A stretch of DNA of 64,000 nt from Massilia sp. Leaf139 (GTDB taxonomy: Bacteria > Pseudomonadota > Gammaproteobacteria > Burkholderiales > Burkholderiaceae_D), in NCBI RefSeq assembly GCF_001424165.1, contig NZ_LMOJ01000025.1, forward strand, positions 62,001 to 126,000, in the 5' to 3' direction. The notes beneath the pieces are model-generated. The model ran no database searches and had not been told where the DNA came from. It saw nothing but the letters and a program-made list of their open reading frames with translations. Both the position numbers and the translations under genes were made by a program. Shown here piece by piece: positions 17,047 through 23,630 of the stretch; positions within the stretch are counted from its first letter, which is position 1, and each line of letters begins with the position of its first letter.

Positions 17047-17364
17047 ATGAGTTGCTCCGTCATATGGCGCCTGGCCCCCGGCCAGCGCCTGCTGCACCGC
17101 TGCTGGGACGGCGAATGCGTCATCTATAACGACTTGTCGGGCGACACCCACCTGCTCGACGATTTCACTTTCGAACTGCTGCGCCTGCTGCAAGCGGCGC
17201 CGCAATCGGCGCCGGCGCTGGCGGCCGCGCTTGGCCTCGATCCGGAAGACGCCATCCTGCCCGTGCGCCTGGACGACCCGGATCCCGACGCCGAGCGCTC
17301 GTTGCTGGGCGGCGCCCTGGCCGAACTCGGCGCGCTGCACCTGGTCGAAGCCCAGGCATGCTGA
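17047..17364 (+). CDS. PqqD-family peptide chaperone, HPr-rel-A type
   Basis: Small protein of 105 residues resembling PqqD/RRE-domain chaperones. The N-terminal part WRLAPGQRLLHRCWDGECVIYNDLSGDTHLLDDFTFELLRLL reads as the three-strand, winged-helix core of these domains (about residues 7-48), which bind leader or substrate peptides in ribosomal peptide modification. Its Asp-rich second half (PVRLDDPDPDAE) is typical of the version paired with HprK-related kinase A. Its stop overlaps the kinase start by seven bases. It probably presents a substrate to the kinase; the substrate is unknown, with the 209-residue protein upstream the best candidate. Confidence 0.85.
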   Translation: MSCSVIWRLAPGQRLLHRCWDGECVIYNDLSGDTHLLDDFTFELLRLLQAAPQSAPALAAALGLDPEDAILPVRLDDPDPDAERSLLGGALAELGALHLVEAQAC

Positions 17365-18275
17365 CGGTTGCCCAACTCGGCCAGGAGGCCGTGGCCGCCC
17401 GCCTGCGTGGCGCCGGGCTGCGCCTGCAGACCGGCCCCTTCGTGGCCTGCATCCACAGCAGCTTGCCGGCCCTGGCCGTGGCGCTGGAGCGGATGTATGG
17501 CGCCTATCCCTTGATGGACGCCGACACGCCGGCCGATTTCGACGTGCTGCTGCGCAGTCCGCGCGGCTTGCGCCGCCTGATCAAGCCGCAAGTCTATTTC
17601 CATTACGACGGCCTGGCGCCTTTCCAGCCGCTGCCGCTCGATCAAACTTATCCCATGTTCGAATGGGCGATGAACTGGTGCATCTCGAACCACGCCCATT
17701 CCTGGCTGGTGATCCACGCCGCCGTGGTCGAGCGCGAGGGCGCGGCCGTCATCTTGCCGGCCCCAGCGGGCTCCGGCAAAAGCACCCTGTGCGCGGCCCT
17801 GGTGGCGCGCGGCTGGCGTTTATTGTCCGACGAATTGACCCTGATCCGGGTCGACGATGGCCGCATCGATCCGGTGCCGCGTCCGGTCAGCCTGAAAAAT
17901 GCCTCGATCGACGTCATCCGCGCCTGGGCGCCCGGCATGCACCTGTCGCCGCCGGTCACCGACACCCTGAAGGGAACAGTGGCGCACCTGCGCGCGCCCG
18001 ACGCCAGCGTCGCCCGGGCCCACGAGCCGGCCCGGCCGGCCTGGATCGTCTTCCCGAAATGGCGCGCCGGCGCGCCGGCCGAACTGGCGCCGGTGCCGCA
18101 GGCGCGCGCCCACCTGCGTCTGGCAGAGAACGCCTTCAATTACAGCCTGCTGGGCGCCGCCGGTTTCACGACGGCGGCGCGCACCATCGAGCAGACCCGC
18201 ACCTTCGATTTCAGCTACGGCACCCTCGACGACGCCATGGACGTGTTCGAGCAATTGCTGGCGGGGCGCCGATGA
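17358..18275 (+). CDS. HprK-related kinase A
   Basis: P-loop protein kinase of 305 residues related to HPr kinase/phosphorylase. The nucleotide-binding loop is APAGSGKSTLCAALV (GSGKST at residues 138-143), preceded by WLVIHAAVVEREG, the conserved His segment of HprK-like proteins, and followed by LLSDELTLIRVDDG. It matches the HprK-related kinase A family (TIGR04352-like) in length and context. Established relatives in lasso peptide clusters phosphorylate the C-terminal Ser of a precursor, but the substrate here is not known. It is translationally coupled to the PqqD-like gene and to the nucleotidyltransferase by a stop/start ATGA. Confidence 0.9.
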   Translation: MLTVAQLGQEAVAARLRGAGLRLQTGPFVACIHSSLPALAVALERMYGAYPLMDADTPADFDVLLRSPRGLRRLIKPQVYFHYDGLAPFQPLPLDQTYPMFEWAMNWCISNHAHSWLVIHAAVVEREGAAVILPAPAGSGKSTLCAALVARGWRLLSDELTLIRVDDGRIDPVPRPVSLKNASIDVIRAWAPGMHLSPPVTDTLKGTVAHLRAPDASVARAHEPARPAWIVFPKWRAGAPAELAPVPQARAHLRLAENAFNYSLLGAAGFTTAARTIEQTRTFDFSYGTLDDAMDVFEQLLAGRR

Positions 18276-19360
18276 CGGCCTTGCCCCTGCTGACCCGGGT
18301 ATTGCGCGATCCGCCGTCGATGGCGGCGCTGGACGCGCCCGGCTGGGAACTGCTGCTGCGCCAAGCGGGGGCGGCCGACATGGGCGCCACCTTGTCCCTG
18401 CTGGCCGAGGAGCACGGCTTGCTGGCGGCTCTGCCGGCGCGCGTGCAGCGCCGCCTGGCCTGGTCGCGCACGGCCTGGGAGCGCCATACGCAGGCGGTGC
18501 GCTTCGAGGTGCAGCAGGTGCAGCGCGCCTTGCACACGACCGGCCTGCCGCTGATCCTGCTCAAGGGCACGGCCTATGTCGCGGCCGGGCTGCCGGCGGC
18601 AGCGGGACGCCTGTTTTCCGATATCGACCTGCTGGTGCCGAAAACCGCGTTGGGCGAGGTCGAAAGTGTATTCATGCTGCACGGCTGGGCCTCGAGCCAC
18701 CACGATGCTTACGACCAGCGCTACTACCGCGAATGGATGCACGAGCTGCCGCCGATGCAGCACATGCGCCGCGGCACTGCCGTCGACGTCCACCATGCGA
18801 TCCTGCCGGAGACGGCGGCCGTGCGGCCGGATCCGGCGCTGCTGCGCGCCGCTGCCCGTGCCGTCCCTGGACTGGAGGGCGTGCAGGTGCTGGCGCCCTG
18901 CGACATGGTGCTGCACAGTGCCACCCACCTGTTCTATGAAGGCGAGTTCAAGCACGGCCTGCGCGACCTGTTCGACCTGCACCGGCTGATTTGCCATTTC
19001 GCGGCCACGGAGCCCGGTTTCTGGCAGGCGCTGCCGGCACGCGCGCGCCAGCTGGAACTGGGGCGTCCTCTGTTTTATGCGCTGCGCTACTGCGCACAGC
19101 TGCTCGGCACACCGGTGCCGGCGGCGACGCTGCAGGAGGCGCGGGCAGGGCAGCCGCCTCATCCCCTGCTGGCGCTGATGGACGGATTGTTCCGCACGGT
19201 GCTGCGGCCTCCTCTGCCCGGAAGCGCCGGCGCGCTCGGCCCCGTGTGCGAGGGATTGCTCTATATACGCGGCAATTGGCTGCGTATGCCCCCCCTGATG
19301 CTGTCGCGCCATCTGTTCCAGAAAGCTTTCTTGTCTCCTCGAAATGTTAAATCTTCTTAG
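18272..19360 (+). CDS. Nucleotidyltransferase family protein (NTP_transf_5)
   Basis: Protein of 362 residues with the family pattern of NTP_transf_5: LILLKGTAYVAAG near residue 95, then RLFSDIDLLVP with the Asp-x-Asp metal pair at 117-119, and VDVHHAILP near 175. The middle region (MVLHSATHLFYEG, LRDLFDLHRLI) is the usual helical continuation. Such proteins are found next to HprK-like kinases in lasso peptide clusters, where they further modify the phosphorylated precursor. The start at 18272 overlaps the kinase stop by ATGA, so this is the last gene of the operon that begins at the sigma-54-type promoter. Substrate unknown. Confidence 0.88.
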   Translation: MTALPLLTRVLRDPPSMAALDAPGWELLLRQAGAADMGATLSLLAEEHGLLAALPARVQRRLAWSRTAWERHTQAVRFEVQQVQRALHTTGLPLILLKGTAYVAAGLPAAAGRLFSDIDLLVPKTALGEVESVFMLHGWASSHHDAYDQRYYREWMHELPPMQHMRRGTAVDVHHAILPETAAVRPDPALLRAAARAVPGLEGVQVLAPCDMVLHSATHLFYEGEFKHGLRDLFDLHRLICHFAATEPGFWQALPARARQLELGRPLFYALRYCAQLLGTPVPAATLQEARAGQPPHPLLALMDGLFRTVLRPPLPGSAGALGPVCEGLLYIRGNWLRMPPLMLSRHLFQKAFLSPRNVKSS

Positions 19361-19403
19361 GAAACATGTCTAAAAAGCATTATAATTCCTATAAGAATTT
19401 TTT

Positions 19404-19433
19404 GTGAAAAAATGCTGTCGGCATTTTTTACAC
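19404..19433 (+). terminator. Probable terminator after the kinase cassette
   Basis: A-T-rich hairpin: AAAAAATGC, loop TGTCG, GCATTTTTT, with outer GTG/CAC pairing. The T-run belongs to the stem and also serves as the 3' tail. It lies 44 bp after the nucleotidyltransferase stop. Confidence 0.6.
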
Positions 19434-19495
19434 ATCAGTTGAGGGGACTCTAAGGATGAGCAATAAGTAATTGATTCCAAAGCATTTAGTGATGC

Positions 19496-19511
19496 TGGCA
19501 CGGTGCTTGCT
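19496..19511 (+). promoter_or_regulatory. Consensus sigma-54 (RpoN) promoter of PEP-CTERM gene
   Basis: TGGCACGGTGCTTGCT is an exact match to TGGCACG-N4-TTGCW. It implies transcription starting near 19521, about 40 bp before the PEP-CTERM gene, whose ribosome site GAGGA is at about 19549. XrtA systems commonly pair with the PrsK/PrsR two-component system, whose response regulator is a sigma-54 activator; neither gene is in this window. Confidence 0.88.
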
Positions 19512-19561
19512 ACAAGGAGGATGTGTTTGCCCACACCATCAACTAAGCGAGGAATTGAATT

Positions 19562-20416
19562 ATGAAATTTGTGAAGAAACTGGCTTGCGCCGCAGCTGTT
19601 GCAATGACCTTCGCCGGTAGCGCCAATGCTGCCACCGTGATCAACGACTGGGTCTTCAATCCGAACGGCGGCGGCTTCGCAGCTGGCCAAACCGTCAACG
19701 AATACCTGGACGTGAACGGCAACGCTTTCATCCAGATCAACCCAACCGGCGGTTCGAGCTTCTCGTTCACCGAACACGCTGTGTTCAACATCAAGCAAGC
19801 GGACAGCAACGGCCAGGACTTCGACGACAATTTCGCTGGCGGCAATATCTCGGCTACCTTCCAGGCAACCGGCACCGGTAACTTCAGCGGCGCGTTCACC
19901 TTCACCGGTGGCACCATCAAGATGTACCAGAACGAAACCAACCAGTACTCGACGACCAACGGCATCTATGGCGCCAACCTGGGCAACGAAATCGCTGTCT
20001 TCACCGTGATGGCCGGCGGCGGCGGTCTGGTCGATGCCAGCGGCTCGCCAACCAACAACGGTCAAGTCACCGTGTACGCACGTGCCGAAAAAGGCGCACT
20101 GGACGCAGGTTACTTCTTCCGTGAAAACGGCGACGACCTGTCGATGGAATCGATCATGGCCTTCGCGTTCACCAACGCTAACACTGTTGGCAAGCCAACC
20201 GATACCCTGGTGAGCGAAGTCGCTTGCGAATACGCTGGCTTCACCGGCAACGGTTGCAACGGCCAAGCCTACGCCAACACCCCAGGCTACTTCTTCGTCA
20301 GCAACAACGGTCAGTTCAAGCTGGCTGAAGTGCCAGAGCCAGGTTCGCTGGCCCTGTTCGGCATCGCCATGCTGGGCGCTGGCGTCGTGAGCCGCAAGCG
20401 CGCGAAGAAGGCTTAA
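19562..20416 (+). CDS. PEP-CTERM sorting-domain protein
   Basis: Exported substrate of exosortase A, 284 residues. It has an N-terminal signal peptide (MKFVKKLACAAAVAMTFAGS, cleaved near ANA) and a C-terminal PEP-CTERM signal: VPEPGSLALFGIAML, the rest of the hydrophobic segment, then basic SRKRAKKA. The mature region is rich in Gly, Asn, Thr and Phe, with repeated FTGG/ATGTGNFSG stretches and only two cysteines, like other matrix-type PEP-CTERM proteins. It probably ends up in or on the exopolysaccharide matrix. Codon choice (many CCA and GCT codons) differs from its CCG-rich neighbours and suggests strong expression. It is monocistronic between a sigma-54 promoter and a terminator. Confidence 0.95.
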   Translation: MKFVKKLACAAAVAMTFAGSANAATVINDWVFNPNGGGFAAGQTVNEYLDVNGNAFIQINPTGGSSFSFTEHAVFNIKQADSNGQDFDDNFAGGNISATFQATGTGNFSGAFTFTGGTIKMYQNETNQYSTTNGIYGANLGNEIAVFTVMAGGGGLVDASGSPTNNGQVTVYARAEKGALDAGYFFRENGDDLSMESIMAFAFTNANTVGKPTDTLVSEVACEYAGFTGNGCNGQAYANTPGYFFVSNNGQFKLAEVPEPGSLALFGIAMLGAGVVSRKRAKKA

Positions 20417-20443
20417 TTGCCCTCTGAGCAGGCCTTGTAGTGA

Positions 20444-20473
20444 GAGAAAGAGCGGGCTTGCCCGCTCTTTCTC
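20444..20473 (+). terminator. Terminator of PEP-CTERM gene
   Basis: Perfect 14-bp inverted repeat GAGAAAGAGCGGGC / GCCCGCTCTTTCTC around two bases, 27 bp after the stop codon. Its outer stem is A-T rich and the descending arm supplies the T-tract. Confidence 0.85.
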
Positions 20474-20570
20474 GTGCGAGACATTTTGTTGTAAATAAAT
20501 TAAGACGCGAGTTGCTGGGCAAGCGCTGGCGATCACAATAACAAGATCTACCAGGTAGGGAAATGAAAGC

Positions 20571-20608
20571 AAAAAGCGGCGACGACCATCGGGTCATCGC
20601 CGCTTTTT
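20571..20608. terminator. Bidirectional terminator between convergent genes
   Basis: AAAAAGCGGCGA stem arm at 20571-20582 pairs with TCGCCGCTTTTT at 20597-20608, with further GACC/GGTC pairing inside. A- and T-runs on opposite sides allow termination from the PEP-CTERM side and from the nitroreductase gene that ends at 20632. Confidence 0.85.
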
Positions 20609-20631
20609 TTACGGCCGCCGTTTTGGCGAAC

Positions 20632-21711
20632 TCAGCTTTTCATCAGTTCGGCCAGCGGACGGCGCAGCGAGCGCGCCTGCGGCGCCGGGCCATAGCCGAG
20701 GCGGCCCATGTAGACCGGCGCCAGGGCGTCGGTGAAGATCAGGGCTTCGGTCTCGCGGCGGAGCGCTTGCGCGGCCTCGTTGAGCTTCGGCGTGGCCGTG
20801 AAGCGCGTCTGTTCGCGCGCGTATTTCGAGAAGATCAGCGGCGTCATCTCCGGCTGCATGTACAGGCCGAGCGTCGTCATCGTCAGCCAGAAGCGCTGCA
20901 GCGCGCGGCCGGCGGCCACGTAGTCGTCGATCGAGCGCGGTGCCGTGCGCGCCTTGAGCACGAAGTGGGCGGCGCAGGCCATGCCGGGCGCCAGATCCAT
21001 CTGCAGGCGCGGCGCCCAGGTGCCCATCAGGGTATTGACGGTCGACATGCGGCGCCAGCTGACCATCGCCCATTTCATCAACTGCAGGGTCATGGCGTCG
21101 ATGCCGAGGGCGCCGGTCGGCACCTTGTCGGGACTGTGGGTCGGATTGTTCCAGTCGATGATGCTGCGGTGGGTCTCGAAGGCTTCCGGCATCGTCAGGC
21201 GCAGGCGCGCGTTGTTGAACATCAGCTTGGCCGCCTGCCATTTCTCGCTGCGGCTCTCGAGCCAGGTCAGCGCATAGCCGGGGCCGACGGCCGCTTCCAG
21301 CACGCGCTTGTGTTCGGGCGTGAGCGGGGTCGTCTTCATCGGCCGGCGCTGCACCGTGCGCACGTTGATCACGTCGATCAGCGGGTCGCGCGCGATGGCC
21401 GGATCATGGGCAAAGCGGACGTCGAAGACCGGGTGCGTGTCGCGGCCTTCCGGACGGCGCACGATGTCGGCGCGCAGGCCGTGGCCGCTGGCGGCGATGG
21501 CGATCGTCTCGAGCAGGGTGCCGAAGGCGATCTGGCTCGGGTGGCCGTCGAGGTCGTAGACGCAATGGTCGCGCGTATCATAGGCGTGCACGGCCAGGTG
21601 CGCCGGCCCGGCGATCTCGAAGCGCCAGGTCTGCATGTTGTCGCCGCTGGGCGCCCAGCGCGCCAGGTCGAGGATCTGCTCGATCGTGCTCGCGTCGATG
21701 TTCTTGTTCAT
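20632..21711 (-). CDS. Nitroreductase-family FMN oxidoreductase
   Basis: Nitroreductase-fold protein of 359 residues, longer than simple NfsB enzymes (about 215) and closer to the Acg-like long class. The N-terminal flavin-site segment is ARWAPSGDNMQTWRFEI near residue 18; a later TLGLYMQPEMTPLIF near 275 and RLGYGPAPQARSLRRPLAEL at the end match the C-terminal FMN-contact helix and tail. Its start overlaps the ThiF-like gene stop by ATGA, so the two are coupled. Members of this fold oxidise heterocycles in peptide natural products, which suggests it may act on the product of its neighbours. Function is otherwise unknown. Confidence 0.85.
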   Translation of the reverse strand: MNKNIDASTIEQILDLARWAPSGDNMQTWRFEIAGPAHLAVHAYDTRDHCVYDLDGHPSQIAFGTLLETIAIAASGHGLRADIVRRPEGRDTHPVFDVRFAHDPAIARDPLIDVINVRTVQRRPMKTTPLTPEHKRVLEAAVGPGYALTWLESRSEKWQAAKLMFNNARLRLTMPEAFETHRSIIDWNNPTHSPDKVPTGALGIDAMTLQLMKWAMVSWRRMSTVNTLMGTWAPRLQMDLAPGMACAAHFVLKARTAPRSIDDYVAAGRALQRFWLTMTTLGLYMQPEMTPLIFSKYAREQTRFTATPKLNEAAQALRRETEALIFTDALAPVYMGRLGYGPAPQARSLRRPLAELMKS

Positions 21712-22595
21712 GCTGTCGCTCCCGCGGCGGCCAAGTCCTTGGCCAGTTGTTTCTTGCCAATCCGGATCATCAGGCGGTGCAGGGGATTTTTATTGCCGCC
21801 CGGACGCCAGGTACGCACCAGTTTGTTGCGGTAGGCATCGAACTGGATGCCCCAGGGCGCGGCCAGCACGCGGCCACGGCCCAGCAGGATTTTCAGGGCT
21901 TCGGTACCCATCACGCCGGCGCACAGCTGGCAAGCCATGATGGTCGAAGGGCCGCGCCGTTCGACGAAATTGACCGCTTCCGGCACCACCAGATACGGAC
22001 GGTGCAGGCCGGCTGGCGCCAGGCCGACGACGAAGTGGACGGCCTTGTCCGTTTCCGGCAAATCCCCCCACTGGAAATATTCCTCGAAGGTCATCTGGCC
22101 CGGCAGGAAGTTGAGCAGGGCCGCGCCCATGCCCAGCGGCGCCACGGTGCTGGCGGGAATGCCGAGGCGGGCGCACAGGGCGAACGTTTTCTGGCGGATG
22201 TCGAAGGCGAAGAAGTCGAGCGCGTCGACATACATGTCGGCGCCTTCGAGGAAAGCGTTCAGGTTGGCGTCGTTGATGCCCTGCTCGAACATCTCGACTT
22301 CGCATTCGGGATTAATGTCGAGCAGCATGCGGCGGATGACCTCGACCTTCGGCTGGTTCAGGGTCGAGACCATCGCCCCGACTTGCCGATTGAAATTGGG
22401 TACGTCGAAGGTATCGAAGTCGGCAATGCGGAATTTCGTCACGCCCAGGCGCGCCAGGGTCAGCGCATGGACGCCGCCGACGCCGCCGCCACCCGCAATC
22501 GCCACCCGCTTGCTGCGCAAGCGCGCCTGCTCCTCCCGCGTTACCCAGCCAATATTTCGGGAAAAAGCCTGCTCATAGCGGAATGGAGTGGTCAT
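21708..22595 (-). CDS. ThiF/E1-like adenylyltransferase
   Basis: ThiF/MoeB/E1-superfamily protein of 295 residues that would adenylate a carboxylate. The start at 22595 (MTTPFRYEQAFSRNIGWVT) is chosen because the open frame upstream has no family similarity. The nucleotide-binding motif is VAIAGGGGVGGVHALTLAR near residue 35, followed by FRIADFDTFDVPNFNRQVGA, the DxD...NxxRQ signature of E1 enzymes. CQLCAGVMGTEALKILLGRG near 220 carries a Cys-x-x-Cys pair where MoeB-like proteins have zinc or catalytic cysteines. It is followed by a coupled nitroreductase and preceded, after 133 bp, by a FeeM-like synthase. No ubiquitin-like partner is visible. Confidence 0.88.
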   Translation of the reverse strand: MTTPFRYEQAFSRNIGWVTREEQARLRSKRVAIAGGGGVGGVHALTLARLGVTKFRIADFDTFDVPNFNRQVGAMVSTLNQPKVEVIRRMLLDINPECEVEMFEQGINDANLNAFLEGADMYVDALDFFAFDIRQKTFALCARLGIPASTVAPLGMGAALLNFLPGQMTFEEYFQWGDLPETDKAVHFVVGLAPAGLHRPYLVVPEAVNFVERRGPSTIMACQLCAGVMGTEALKILLGRGRVLAAPWGIQFDAYRNKLVRTWRPGGNKNPLHRLMIRIGKKQLAKDLAAAGATA

Positions 22596-22728
22596 CGAGG
22601 GAATAAGACGGTGGACGGTGAATGACGGATGGCGAAAATTGGGCGCACATATCGGTGCAATTCGCGGCACATTTGCGCGGCGCCCGCCGGCACCGCCTGG
22701 GATGGCAATGCCGGCATGAAGCGGTGAT

Positions 22729-23502
22729 TCAGGCTGCCTGGTGTTCGTCGATGCGGCGCAGGCGGTTGATGATACCCTGCTCTTCGCGCGGGGAGAAGAA
22801 ATACGGGTAAAACGAGCGCTCCGTGGCCGCTTCGCTGAAGGTGCCGCCGTGCTTTTGAATCTGCTCGGTGACATACGCCAGCTCGATGCGCAGCAGGTAG
22901 GCCGGCGCATTCACGCGCGGATTGTCCTTCAAATCGCCTTCGCGCTTGAATCCGAGCATATGCTCATAAAAACGGCGATGGCGCGGATTGACTTCGATGA
23001 CGATATCGGTGCAATCGTGGATATCGCGGGCGTAGATCACCGCCAGGTGAAACAGGTTGGCCAGCGAGGTTTTCGAGCGCACCGTCGGGTCGAACGCGAG
23101 CTTGGTGAATTCACAGAGCTTGGCGCCGCGGGCACGGTGCGCGTCGAGTTCTTCCTTGAAAATCTGGTCGGCCATCAGGCCAATCGGCGAATCGATACCG
23201 AGCGTCAGGGTGCCTACCACTTCGCCTTTGTCGGTGGCAGTCAGGGTGATGCGATTGGGATCGTCGCTGAACTGGTGCGTGCCAGCATAGCCGCGCCAAG
23301 CATACATCTTGTTGACCAGCATGCTGGCCGAATTGCGTCCTTTCGCCGTATCGGTAAGCCGGATTCCATATGAATCTTGGTTCACGATAACATCCTCTAA
23401 TTCTGAGTTCGCTATATTATCGCGATCCTCTGACACATGAGCGTTCGATAGAAATTCGACAGTACGTTCGTCTAGTTCCTTCACTTCGTCGGGATTCGTC
23501 AT
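22729..23502 (-). CDS. FeeM-like N-acyl amino acid synthase, exosortase-associated
   Basis: GNAT-fold acyltransferase of 257 residues matching the PEP-CTERM/exosortase-associated acyltransferase family. Features: VNKMYAWRGYAGTHQF near residue 64, GEVVGTLTLGIDSPIGLMAD near 95, GAKLCEFTKLAFDP near 125 and DIVIEVNPRHRRFYEHMLGF near 170, all part of the FeeM N-acyl amino acid synthase pattern. Relatives join a long acyl chain from acyl carrier protein to an amino acid. An acidic N-terminus of about 50 residues precedes the domain. It lies between the PrsT-type gene and the ThiF-like gene, on the same strand. Product and amino acid preference cannot be told. Confidence 0.9.
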   Translation of the reverse strand: MTNPDEVKELDERTVEFLSNAHVSEDRDNIANSELEDVIVNQDSYGIRLTDTAKGRNSASMLVNKMYAWRGYAGTHQFSDDPNRITLTATDKGEVVGTLTLGIDSPIGLMADQIFKEELDAHRARGAKLCEFTKLAFDPTVRSKTSLANLFHLAVIYARDIHDCTDIVIEVNPRHRRFYEHMLGFKREGDLKDNPRVNAPAYLLRIELAYVTEQIQKHGGTFSEAATERSFYPYFFSPREEQGIINRLRRIDEHQAA

Positions 23503-23523
23503 CGCGGTACACCTTCGTTCTGG

Positions 23524-23555
23524 GACGCCGTCCGAAACGGGCGGCGTCTTTTTTT
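23524..23555 (+). terminator. Strong plus-strand terminator facing against the genes
   Basis: GACGCCGTCC / GGGCGGCGTC ten-base stem with a five-base loop followed by seven T on the plus strand. Both flanking genes run on the minus strand, so it does not end either of them. A second long A-T/G-C inverted repeat, CCGCGCTTTT (23564-23573) and AAAAGCGCGG (23586-23595), lies next to it in the 23503-23630 gap. Confidence 0.65.
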
Positions 23556-23630
23556 GGCCTATGCCGCGCTTTTTTCCATCAGGCGAAAAGCGCGGGCCTG
23601 TTGATTTTATTTATTTTAAATAGTAGACGC

